From positions 1 to 64,000 of the forward strand of contig JBAZPO010000004.1 of NCBI GenBank assembly GCA_041648175.1: a stretch of DNA of 64,000 nucleotides, written 5' to 3'. This stretch comes from Desulfobaccales bacterium. Its GTDB lineage: Bacteria; Desulfobacterota; Desulfobaccia; Desulfobaccales; 0-14-0-80-60-11. Position 1 is the first letter of the stretch. Every line of letters begins with the position of its first letter. Of this stretch, positions 51,572-59,704 are shown one piece after another. Position numbers and translations under genes: made by a program. The notes under the pieces are model-generated. The model had not been told where the DNA came from, made no database searches, and worked only from the letters and a program-made list of their open reading frames with translations.

Positions 51572-51874
51572 ATGAAAGAACTATTGCATAAGGCGTGGCT
51601 GTTTAGTGTCGGGATGGTCGATTTTACCAAAGAGAAAGTCGAAGGCCTGGTCCAGGAGATGGTCCAGCGGGGCGAGATCACTCAGCAAGAAAGCCCTGAA
51701 GCCGTCAAGCAATTGCTGGCCAAGGCTCAGGACGCCCAACAGGCCCTCTGGGAGAAAGTCAAGGAACTCACCAAGGCAGCCATCGATGAGATCAATGTGG
51801 CCAAGGCTTCGGAGTTGGAGGCCCTGGAAAAGCGGGTGGCCGCCCTGGAAGAGGCATTGAAAAGCAGGGGTTAG
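51572..51874 (+). CDS. Phasin-like coiled-coil protein
   Basis: 100 aa from the ATG at 51572 (GGGGAAGCC). KELLHKAWLFSVGMVDFTKE is the entry of the phasin/PhaF-PhaI-like superfamily, followed by a continuous heptad-rich helix to the end (ASELEALEKRVAALEEAL). Such proteins coat polyester granules or act as regulators of their synthesis; in organisms without such granules the role is unknown. 50 bases behind prmA on the same strand. Confidence 0.65.
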   Translation: MKELLHKAWLFSVGMVDFTKEKVEGLVQEMVQRGEITQQESPEAVKQLLAKAQDAQQALWEKVKELTKAAIDEINVAKASELEALEKRVAALEEALKSRG

Positions 51875-51877
51875 GGG

Positions 51878-51988
51878 GCAGGTGTCAGGTGTCGGGTGTT
51901 TGGTGTCAGGATCAGCAGTTTTATCCAAACCCGGACGCTAGCCCCGAAACTCAACCTGAAACCCAAAACCTGAAACCTGAAACCTGAT
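51878..51988. repeat. caggtgtcaggtgtc array pair directly before rsmE
   Basis: caggtgtcaggtgtcgggtg at 51880 and the opposite-strand array cctgaaacccaaaacctgaa onward to about 51986. The start codon of the next gene follows the array directly (cctgataATG), so there is no ordinary ribosome site. Confidence 0.65.
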
Positions 51989-51989
51989 A

Positions 51990-52718
51990 ATGCGCCGTTT
52001 CTACGCCCATCCCCGTCAATTTTCCCAGGGCATTGTGACCCTGGACCAGGAAGAGACCCAGCATCTGGCCCGGGTCCTGCGTCTGGGGGTGGGGGCCCGG
52101 GTGGAGGTCTGCGACGGCCAGGGAGGGAATTTTGTCGCCAGGGTTGCTACCCTGGAAAGTCGGGGGGCTACGCTCCGCATCTTGGAAAAACTGGCCCCCT
52201 GGGGCGAGTCGCCCTTACCCCTGGTCTTGGGGATCGGCCTGGCCAAGGGGGAAGCCCTGGACGAGGTTATCCGCCAGGCCACTGCAATGGGGGTGAACCT
52301 GATTTTTCCTTTCATTTCGGAGCGCTCCGAACGGCTTCCACCGGAGCGGGTGGAGCAGCGGCGGGAGCGCTGGCAACGCCTGGCCCGGGAAAGCGTTAAA
52401 TCTTGTCAGCGCTCGCTTCTGCCGCGCATCGAGCCACCCCAGGATTTTACCACCGCTTTACAAGGGCCGGAGGAATGCAAACTAATCTTCTGGGAAGAAG
52501 AGCGGGGCGGCGGTCTCAATTCCTTTCTGAAGCGGCCCCGGCCCAAAGACGTCCGCATTCTCATCGGGCCGGAAGGCGGTTTTTCTGGCACCGAAGCGGA
52601 CCAGGCCCGGGCCGCGGGTTTTCACGTAGCCAGTCTGGGACCCCGCCGCCTTAAGGTGGCCACCGCGGCGTTGGCCGCCGTCACCATTCTGCAATTCGCC
52701 TGGGGAGACCTGGTTTGA
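51990..52718 (+). CDS. rsmE: 16S rRNA (uracil-1498-N3)-methyltransferase
   Basis: 242 aa. The PUA-like N-terminus (MRRFYAHPRQFSQGIVTLDQ) and the SPOUT knot are clear: LGIGLAKGEALDEVIRQATA, IGPEGGFSGTEADQARAAGF and VASLGPRRLKVATAALAAV. The last block normally reads LGxRxLRxETA; here the Glu is replaced by Ala (KVATA). RsmE methylates U1498 in the decoding region of 16S rRNA. Its stop codon overlaps the next start (TGATG). Confidence 0.9.
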   Translation: MRRFYAHPRQFSQGIVTLDQEETQHLARVLRLGVGARVEVCDGQGGNFVARVATLESRGATLRILEKLAPWGESPLPLVLGIGLAKGEALDEVIRQATAMGVNLIFPFISERSERLPPERVEQRRERWQRLARESVKSCQRSLLPRIEPPQDFTTALQGPEECKLIFWEEERGGGLNSFLKRPRPKDVRILIGPEGGFSGTEADQARAAGFHVASLGPRRLKVATAALAAVTILQFAWGDLV

Positions 52719-53638
52719 TGGGCGGCGACCTGCCCTACCGGGATCTCAATTCTTACCTGAAGGGACGGTTCGGCGAGCGGGTGCAGAAAATCACCCTGGA
52801 TGCTGGGCTGACCTGCCCCAACCGGGACGGCCGCATCGGCACCGGGGGCTGCCTCTACTGTAATGCCCGGGGCTCCGGCACCGGCGCCTGGGACCGGGGG
52901 CAGAGCATCACGGCCCAAATGCAGATGGGCATCGTTAGGCTGGCCCGGCGCTATGGGGCCGCGAAGTTTATCGCCTATTTTCAAAGTTTTTCCAATACTT
53001 ATGCCCCCATCGCCAAGCTCCGGAAACTCTATGACGAAGCTTTAGCCTTTCCCCAAGCGGTGGGACTGAGCCTCGGCACCCGCCCGGATTGCCTGGCCGA
53101 TGACGTCCTTGATCTCTTGGCCGGTTATGCCCGGGATCGGCTGGTCTGGCTGGAACTGGGGCTGCAATCCGCCCATGACGCCACCTTGCAGCGGATCAAC
53201 CGGGGGCATGACGTGGCCTGTTTCACCGCGGCGGCCACTCGAGCCGCAGCCCGGGGTTTGGAGGTTGTCGCTCATGTGATCCTGGGGTTGCCCGGAGAGG
53301 GACCCCAAGAAATGGCGGCCACCGCTGCATATTTGGGCCGTCTCCCATTGCATGGCGCAAAAATACATTTACTTTATGTTGTAAATGAATCAGGACTGGC
53401 CAGTCTCTGCCAGTCGGGGGATTATGTCTGCCTCACCGAAGACCAGTATATCCAGCGGGTGGTGGATTTCATCGAGCGATTGCCTGCTCACCTGGTGATT
53501 CACCGGCTCACCGGCGACCCCCACCCCGAAGAACTGGTGGCCCCGGCCTGGTGCCTGGACAAACCTCGGGTACTGCAACGCCTCCGGGACGAATTTGACC
53601 GCCGGGGTACTCGCCAGGGGAGTTATTTTGTCAAATAA
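52718..53638 (+). CDS. Radical SAM protein, YhcC/TIGR01212 type
   Basis: 306 aa. The cluster region reads KITLDAGLTCPNRDGRIGTG then GCLYCN, the extended cysteine pattern C-xn-C-x2-C of the TIGR01212/YhcC group, and is preceded by YRDLNSYLKGRFGERVQ, the family's typical start. SLGTRPDCLADDVLDLLAGY and WLELGLQSAHDATLQRINRG are typical radical SAM barrel strands. Function is still unknown in this family; it may act on tRNA or a cofactor. The start codon ATG overlaps the rsmE stop by one base, so the two are translationally coupled. Confidence 0.85.
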   Translation: MGGDLPYRDLNSYLKGRFGERVQKITLDAGLTCPNRDGRIGTGGCLYCNARGSGTGAWDRGQSITAQMQMGIVRLARRYGAAKFIAYFQSFSNTYAPIAKLRKLYDEALAFPQAVGLSLGTRPDCLADDVLDLLAGYARDRLVWLELGLQSAHDATLQRINRGHDVACFTAAATRAAARGLEVVAHVILGLPGEGPQEMAATAAYLGRLPLHGAKIHLLYVVNESGLASLCQSGDYVCLTEDQYIQRVVDFIERLPAHLVIHRLTGDPHPEELVAPAWCLDKPRVLQRLRDEFDRRGTRQGSYFVK

Positions 53639-53670
53639 AGCTCAAACTTTGTGCCAATTCCAGGAACAGG

Positions 53671-54492
53671 ATGGCTGAGATCCAAGAATCGCCACCGCAG
53701 GGTTCGGACCGTGTCACCGCCAGCGTTATGGAGGTTAAAGCTGACCTGACCGCCGGGATCACCGAATACCTGGGATTCGGTCCCTCCATGGACAACCGGA
53801 AGGAGTACCTGCTCTTCCTGGCGGCTGCCATCCTGGTTTCTCTGGGAATTCTCTCGGCCTTGGGGTACATTTACCTGTGGCCGTATGCGAAACCCTACTA
53901 CGCCATCATTTCCGATAAGGAAAAGATCAGCGGCCTATTCAAGGCAGCGGGGAATTGGGCGCCTATCGTCTATATCCTGCTTGAAGTTGCCCAGGTGCTC
54001 ACTATATTCTGGCCGGTGCCGTGGGAAATAGCCGGGGGCTACCTGTTCGGATTGCCTTTGGGGATGTTTTATTCCATGGTGGGACTCACGACGGGAGCGG
54101 TGTCGGCCTTTCTTTTGGGGCGCTGGCTGGAAAAAACCTATCTGCGCCGCATTATCGATCCCGAGAAGTTACAGCGTTTTCGTAGACGCATGAGGCGGGA
54201 AGGGGCCCTGGCGGCTTTCATAATTTTTTTAGTCCCTGGAGTGCCTAAGGATTTTGTCAGCTACGTGTTGGGCATTACCTCGTTATCATTGAAATTTTTT
54301 GTCGTGGCCGCCGCGCTCTTCCGGTTGCCCAGCACGTTCCTCCTTACCCTGCAGGGGGTCGAAGTCGCCAAAGGTAATTACTGGATTTCGGTGGGATTGC
54401 TGGGCTGCAATTATTTATTGGCGCTTTTGATATACCGCTATCGTGAGTATTTATATCAATGGATCAAAGCCTGGAATCTGGAAGAATTATAA
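53671..54492 (+). CDS. TVP38/TMEM64 (VTT, DedA-like) membrane protein 1
   Basis: 273 aa. A soluble N-terminal extension (1-45) precedes about six membrane helices. The VTT core is seen in PVPWEIAGGYLFGLPLGMFY and FIIFLVPGVPKDFVSYVLG, including the G/PxxP-K-D motif. VTT proteins move phospholipids or polyprenyl carriers across membranes; the exact cargo is unknown here. A paralogue follows directly. Confidence 0.82.
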   Translation: MAEIQESPPQGSDRVTASVMEVKADLTAGITEYLGFGPSMDNRKEYLLFLAAAILVSLGILSALGYIYLWPYAKPYYAIISDKEKISGLFKAAGNWAPIVYILLEVAQVLTIFWPVPWEIAGGYLFGLPLGMFYSMVGLTTGAVSAFLLGRWLEKTYLRRIIDPEKLQRFRRRMRREGALAAFIIFLVPGVPKDFVSYVLGITSLSLKFFVVAAALFRLPSTFLLTLQGVEVAKGNYWISVGLLGCNYLLALLIYRYREYLYQWIKAWNLEEL

Positions 54493-54594
54493 ACGGGTTC
54501 TCCCTTCAGGTTATGATAAGCTAAATTCTGCCGCGCTTGATCCCCAATGCCGATGGGTTTGAAATCGATTTAACCCGAGGAGTCTATTGCTACA

Positions 54595-55353
54595 GTGACG
54601 GAAGAGAGTACCGGAATATCCTCGGCGAAGAACCGCTCGTGGTTCTGGGGATTGCTGGCCCTGGCCCTTCTGGGCTTGGTGCTGTTGTTTTTGGGTTTCC
54701 ATTATCGCAGTTACCTGTGGGGTCAGTTGTGCCATTTCCTTGGCATCTGTACCAACAAAGAGTGGATCAAGTCCACCCTCAAGGCCGCAGGACCTCTGGC
54801 GCCTCTTTTCTTCATCCTAATCCAGGCCCTCCAGGTGGTTTTAGCCCCTGTGCCCGGCGAAGCCACCGGCTTCATCGGCGGCTATCTTTTCGGCGCGCCC
54901 CTGGGGTTGTTGTACTCCACCCTTGGATTAACCCTGGGTTCGATCCTGGCATTTCTCGCGGCCCGCTGGCTGGAGGAGCATTACATAAAGCGGTGGATTC
55001 CCGCGGAAATCCTCCAGAAGTTCGATTTTTTGATGGAGCGCCAAGGAGCCCTGATCTCGTTTATCCTGTTTCTCCTGCCCGGCTTTCCCAAGGATTACCT
55101 CTGCTTCGTCCTAGGCTTGAGCCGCATGCCGTTTAAGTTATTCATCCTGATCTGCACGGTCGGCAGGATTCCCGGCACCCTGCTGTTGAACCTCCAGGGT
55201 GCCCAGGTCTATAAAGGCAACTATTACAGCACCCTGGCCATCCTGGGACTCTGTTTGGTGCTCATTGGGGTCCTAGCTTATTACCGGGAGGCGGTGTACC
55301 GCTGGATCAGGCATTTTGATCACCCCGACCAACCGGCGTCGGATCAAAAGTAA
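54595..55353 (+). CDS. TVP38/TMEM64 (VTT, DedA-like) membrane protein 2
   Basis: 252 aa from a GTG with GAGGAG about 12 bases before it. The same VTT blocks as the preceding gene occur: APVPGEATGFIGGYLFGAPL and FLLPGFPKDYLCFVLGLSR. It lacks the long N-terminal extension. Tandem duplication of VTT genes is likely, and the two may form a heteromer. Confidence 0.82.
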   Translation: MTEESTGISSAKNRSWFWGLLALALLGLVLLFLGFHYRSYLWGQLCHFLGICTNKEWIKSTLKAAGPLAPLFFILIQALQVVLAPVPGEATGFIGGYLFGAPLGLLYSTLGLTLGSILAFLAARWLEEHYIKRWIPAEILQKFDFLMERQGALISFILFLLPGFPKDYLCFVLGLSRMPFKLFILICTVGRIPGTLLLNLQGAQVYKGNYYSTLAILGLCLVLIGVLAYYREAVYRWIRHFDHPDQPASDQK

Positions 55354-55441
55354 TGTCAGGCAGGATCGATCCGCTCCATTGACCTGGACTTCCACAGTAG
55401 TTAATTTCGGCTAAAAGCGATTTCGATTAAAGGGGCAGACT

Positions 55442-56458
55442 ATGGCATTGGATCCGAAAGGTGGTTTTGACCAAATCATGTCCATGGCCCGGGGATTTCA
55501 GGCCTCCAAAATGCTCATGGTGGCTGTGGACTTGGGCCTGTTTGATTTTCTGGAAGACCCGAGGAGCGCCGTGGAAATCGCAGCCTGGCTTAAGGCGGAT
55601 GCCCGGACTACTGGCATCTTCTTGAATGGCCTGGCGGCCCTGGGTCTTCTGGTCAAAGGGGTAGATTATTTTAAGAATGGCGAGTTGGCGTCCCGCTATC
55701 TGGTCCAGAGCGGGGAAGACTACCGAGGGGCCATCATCAAGCACATGGAACACACCTGGGGACGGGGTTGGGACGACCTCAAAGAGACCGTGCTGGTGGG
55801 CCACCCGCCGGAGGTGGACCCGGAAAAGTGGGTGGACTCCCGCCCCCAACGGAACGAAACGGAGGTCCGGGCTTTCATTTGGGGTATGCACGCCATTGCC
55901 CGGGACCTGGCCCCCACCGTTGCGGCCAAACTGGATCTAAAGGCCGTACGCCACCTCCTGGATCTCGGAGGCGGCCCGGCCACTTATGCCATCACCTTTG
56001 CCCAGGCCAACCCTGGGCTTACCGCTACTGTCTTCGACCTGCCTCTGCCCCTGGAGATTGCCAGGGAAAACATCGCCAAGAACAACCTGACGGACCGGGT
56101 GCAGACCCTGGCGGGCAACTTCCTTGAGGATGACATCGGCACGGGCTACGATTTCATCTGGGTCTCCCAGATCCTCCATAGCCATGACGAGAGGCAGTGC
56201 AAGCTCATCATCGCCAAGGCGGTGGCGGCCCTTACCTCCGGAGGCCGGTTAGCCATACAGGATTTCTATCTCAACCCCGATGGGGCCAGCCCCACGGGCG
56301 CCGCTATGTTCGGGGTGCACATGCTGGCGGTCACCCCCCGGGGCCGGGCCTATACCTATGGCGAGGTGGCGGAATGGATGCAGGAGGCGGGTCTGGCGAA
56401 ACCCGAGTACATCCAAAGCGGCATGGACGCCAGCATGTTGGTGGCGAAGAAGACGTAA
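55442..56458 (+). CDS. O-methyltransferase (dimerisation plus SAM domain, COMT-like)
   Basis: 338 aa. Residues 1-105 are a winged-helix dimerisation domain (SKMLMVAVDLGLFDFLEDPR, GLLVKGVDYFKNGELASRYL). The SAM domain has LLDLGGGPATYAITFAQANP (motif I) and VFDLPLPLEIARENI. This layout is shared by plant/bacterial small-molecule O-methyltransferases (acetylserotonin/hydroxyneurosporene type). In anaerobes such enzymes also take part in pigment or quinone synthesis. The substrate is unknown. A terminator follows. Confidence 0.82.
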   Translation: MALDPKGGFDQIMSMARGFQASKMLMVAVDLGLFDFLEDPRSAVEIAAWLKADARTTGIFLNGLAALGLLVKGVDYFKNGELASRYLVQSGEDYRGAIIKHMEHTWGRGWDDLKETVLVGHPPEVDPEKWVDSRPQRNETEVRAFIWGMHAIARDLAPTVAAKLDLKAVRHLLDLGGGPATYAITFAQANPGLTATVFDLPLPLEIARENIAKNNLTDRVQTLAGNFLEDDIGTGYDFIWVSQILHSHDERQCKLIIAKAVAALTSGGRLAIQDFYLNPDGASPTGAAMFGVHMLAVTPRGRAYTYGEVAEWMQEAGLAKPEYIQSGMDASMLVAKKT

Positions 56459-56486
56459 ATCGATATTAATATGGAGTGCAACGGCG

Positions 56487-56520
56487 AAAAGGGCGTATGC
56501 TATGGCGCCCTTTTCTTTTT
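56487..56520 (+). terminator. Rho-independent terminator after the O-methyltransferase
   Basis: A perfect 9-base stem AAAAGGGCG/CGCCCTTTT (56487-56495 and 56506-56514) with a 10-base loop, then CTTTTT. The A-run on the left arm would also give a U-tract on the other strand, so it can serve the converging epimerase gene too. Confidence 0.85.
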
Positions 56521-56526
56521 GGGCCT

Positions 56527-57429
56527 TTACCCCAATAAATCCTCTAACGCTGCGTCGATATCTGGAAAATTGAATTTAAAGCCCGCGTCCAGCAAGCGCT
56601 TTGGGAAAACCTTTTGGCCGGTGAGCAGGGTATCACCGAATTCTCCCATAATCAGGCGGATCATAAATCCCGGAGCGGTGACGAAGGCGGGGCGGCTCAA
56701 GACCCGACCCAGGGCCTTGGTCAGCTCCCGGTTGCGTACCGGGTTGGGCGCGGTGAAATTCACCGGGCCGGAGATTTCGGGGTGCTCCCGGATGAATTGG
56801 AAAGCCCGGACCTGATCCTGCTGGTGCATCCAGGAGAACCACTGAACTCCGGAGCCGATAGGCCCCCCCAGAAACTTACGGAACATGGGGACCATCTGCC
56901 CCAAGGCCCCGCCGTCTTTCCCCAGGATGATGCCAAACCGGGTAATAACTACCCGAATCCCCAGACCCTGAGCCTTTAACGCTTCGGCCTCCCAGTTCCG
57001 GGACACTTCCCCCAGAAAGCCGGCATCCGAAGGGGAGTCTTCGGTGAGTTCCTCCTCTCCCCGGGGGCCGTAGTAGCCCACGGCAGAGGTACTGCAAAAC
57101 AATTGGTGCAAATCCCCTTCGGCCAACGCGGTCACCAGGTTGCGCGTGGTGCGGACCCGGCTCTCCATGATCTCTTTTTTCAAGGCTTCGGTCCAGCGGT
57201 TAAAAATGGAAGCCCCCGCCAAATTAATAATCCAGTCATGCTCCGGCACCGCCGCCATCCAAGGCCCCTCTTGAGTGGGGTCGCCTGTAAGAAAACTGAT
57301 GCCGGGTTGGCCGGGGGAGGGGGGACGATCCCGGCGGGTGAGGATGGTGATGGTGTGGCCCGCCTGGGCCAATTCCCGGGCCAGATAGGTGCCCACAAAG
57401 CCCGTACCGCCGGTCATAAACACTTTCAT
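56527..57429 (-). CDS. NAD-dependent epimerase/SDR, TIGR01777 (YfcH/SulA) type
   Basis: 300 aa from the ATG at 57429 (AGGGAGGGCAGCC before it); 27 upstream frame codons are excluded. The Rossmann loop MTGGTGFVGTYLARELA and YYGPRGEEELTEDSP, and the C-terminal DUF1731-like ending (MGEFGDTLLTGQKVFPKRLL), identify the TIGR01777 family. These are extended SDR proteins linked to septum or cell-division phenotypes in some bacteria and otherwise of unknown reaction. Confidence 0.87.
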   Translation of the reverse strand: MKVFMTGGTGFVGTYLARELAQAGHTITILTRRDRPPSPGQPGISFLTGDPTQEGPWMAAVPEHDWIINLAGASIFNRWTEALKKEIMESRVRTTRNLVTALAEGDLHQLFCSTSAVGYYGPRGEEELTEDSPSDAGFLGEVSRNWEAEALKAQGLGIRVVITRFGIILGKDGGALGQMVPMFRKFLGGPIGSGVQWFSWMHQQDQVRAFQFIREHPEISGPVNFTAPNPVRNRELTKALGRVLSRPAFVTAPGFMIRLIMGEFGDTLLTGQKVFPKRLLDAGFKFNFPDIDAALEDLLG

Positions 57430-58556
57430 GATGGCTGCCCTCCCTCTCTGGTGAGCCGGATTCTCGGGCGGGGTTCTCGATCTAGCGCCCCAGCCTCCCA
57501 GGAGATTCAAGCCTTCGCCCGGTTTCAGGAAAGTTAACCATTAAAACCGGTGTGGCAAGCGGCAAAGGCGGGATGCGCTTCGCTATCCCGCGCTACGGGC
57601 TTTGTTTTGGTCAGGATGATAGAAAAAAACGGTTTTTAAATGGCCCTTAGTCCCTCAAAACGACCCCCAAAATCGCCGGAAATGGCCGCGCGCGGGCAGA
57701 TTGGACGGGCAAACCCGGCACATGTGCCGGGCCATTGCCGAGGTACCCTCGCCTTGTAACCGGTATCGATGCGCGGGCTTGCGTGTCCTGGTCGAGTCTA
57801 TGCCGAGATCGTGCCGAGGTCGTGCCGCCCTGGTCCCGGAGTAAATATCCAACTCAAACAAAAATTAGTCATTAATATCAATGGATAGCCGGCAGCCTCG
57901 TGCCGGGACACGGCACGGGTGGGACGGGTTCAACCTGCCAATTATCCTCAGGTTGATTTTAAGTGTCTCACTTCTATCCCGGCAAAGCATAGGGACAGCA
58001 TAAACCGAGGACCGGGAGGGCATCCAGCAATGATGAGGAAGGTGACGCACTTTTCAGGCGGGCAGGATCAGGGTTGCGCTCATACCCTAAAATATGGCGA
58101 GGAAGGATTGATCACGGCTTCAAATCAACACCACGTTATCTTTTTGGAATATTCAAGATACATAGCAGAGAGCGAATCTTCGCCCAGCCGCATCTAACCA
58201 AACTTTCGTTCAAAGTGCCAATGTCTCTTACCATGCCAGGAGTTGGTATGTCCGAATGGCTTCCGCCTTTCCTCTTGCTCACAACTACCGATCAGTGCTG
58301 GCCAGGGGTCCTTTGGCTCCAGCAAAGAGGAGTCCGGGTTATGATTAATAAATCATTTATTAGAAATTATATAAGAGTAAATTATACTATTATGCCTTAT
58401 TTGGGGCGATGACCTCTCTTTTGATAATATATATCTTTTTACTTTTATATTTTGATTAATATAGTTATTTTAGACAGTAGGGATTAATTGATTAATCTTT
58501 TGTTCAATCCTGTCCGATAGGTTAAGTAAATACTGCCCTTTGAGGTCGAGAAAATA
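57430..58556. other. Long intergenic region with palindromes, no supported gene
   Basis: About 1.1 kb. 57563-57597 is an inverted copy of the gtagggcgggaaagcg palindrome also found at 16416, 18654 and 27880. 57714-57731 is a perfect 18-base palindrome (cccggcacatgtgccggg), and several cgtgccg/cggcacg units follow to about 57920. 58330-58550 turns strongly AT-rich and probably holds the promoter of the SGNH gene. Open frames at 57655-57861 and 57919-58197 lack protein-like features. Confidence 0.4.
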
Positions 58557-59663
58557 ATGGATCCAAGAATCAGGCTGTTTTGGGCCGGGGTGCTTTGTAT
58601 CGGGATGATCTTGATCTCGGGGTGCGGCTCCCTCGTCACCGCCCGATCGAGTACCTTGCTGGGAATTTCCAATCCTGGTTATCCGCACAACACGGATTAT
58701 CTGGAGTATCAGAAAGGGCGCCTCACGAAAGCGCAACTGGTGGAACGCCTGCCCCATGTTGCGATGATCGGCGACAGTCTGAGCCGGGATTTTTATGTGT
58801 CCTCCATGGTCAGCATGATATGGCGTTCCAAGATGCACCATCGTTGCAACTGGTTTCTCGACACCGACCCGTCCGCCAACAGCGCCTACAGCCTTTATGA
58901 GCGGCTTGCCCAGGAAACGCCTGTGGCGGCCTGTGAATATTCGAGCGTGGGAGGATGGGTTGATTCGGGGGAAAGCAGGAAACGCTTTCTCGGGTCCTGG
59001 TTTGTCTTCAGTTTCTCCCAACAGGTGGATTTGATTTTAGCGGAGAAACGATTCCCGGATTTGGTGTTGCTCTGGATCGGGCACAACAACTTGCGCTGGA
59101 CGCGCTCGGTGGATCCCCACCGGCCGGAGGAGATCGAAGCCGGGTTGCAAAAAATGGCCGCCAATTTTCGCAAGGACTATGAGCAACAGCTTGGCCGCCT
59201 GGTGGAACGGGCCTGGGAGCAAAAAGAACGGCGGGCCATCATCGTCTTCGGCCTCGTAAATATGAAGAGTTTTTTCGAAGCCCGGGACGCGGCGGAGCAA
59301 CTCCGGAAAAAGAATCCGAAGCTCTATCCCTATTTTGATGTGGTTCTTCAGCGCTTCGAGTCCACGAAACCGGAGTATCGGGACAATATGGTGAAGCTCG
59401 CCCTGATGTACAACGAGGAGCTGCGCGCCATGGTTGGTGATTTCAACCGGAAATTGGGCGGCGATTCACCGGTGCGCCTCGAGTACTCGGACGCCCTGGC
59501 GACCGTTGATTTCAGCGACGTGGAAGTGCTTCAACCAATTGACGCCTGGCATCCTTCTGCCAAAGCACACAACATGCTCGCTCAGGCCGGGTTTGGCGCC
59601 CTGCGCCCCAGCCTGAATTTCCTTGGAATCGTGCCGCTCCAGAAAAATGCTGATTTAAGGTAA
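58557..59663 (+). CDS. SGNH-hydrolase-type lipoprotein
   Basis: 368 aa. Signal peptide with lipobox ISGC (Cys23). The SGNH blocks are in order: HVAMIGDSLSRDF (block I, Ser74), WIGHNNLRW (block III, GxNN) and IDAWHPSAKAHN (block V, DxxH, near 327-330). It should be an envelope-anchored esterase/lipase or acetyl-hydrolase. The AT-rich upstream region contrasts with the GC-rich gene. 41 bases before the cyclase-AAA gene, so possibly co-transcribed. Confidence 0.8.
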   Translation: MDPRIRLFWAGVLCIGMILISGCGSLVTARSSTLLGISNPGYPHNTDYLEYQKGRLTKAQLVERLPHVAMIGDSLSRDFYVSSMVSMIWRSKMHHRCNWFLDTDPSANSAYSLYERLAQETPVAACEYSSVGGWVDSGESRKRFLGSWFVFSFSQQVDLILAEKRFPDLVLLWIGHNNLRWTRSVDPHRPEEIEAGLQKMAANFRKDYEQQLGRLVERAWEQKERRAIIVFGLVNMKSFFEARDAAEQLRKKNPKLYPYFDVVLQRFESTKPEYRDNMVKLALMYNEELRAMVGDFNRKLGGDSPVRLEYSDALATVDFSDVEVLQPIDAWHPSAKAHNMLAQAGFGALRPSLNFLGIVPLQKNADLR

Positions 59664-59704
59664 GACTCATCGACCGAACATTTTTATGATCCGTAAATAA
59701 AGAG

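Noticed and set aside
57655..58197. Two short open frames in the long intergenic region
   Set aside because: No ribosome sites, Arg/Pro/Gly-rich or unstructured translations and overlap with palindromes; no support as genes.
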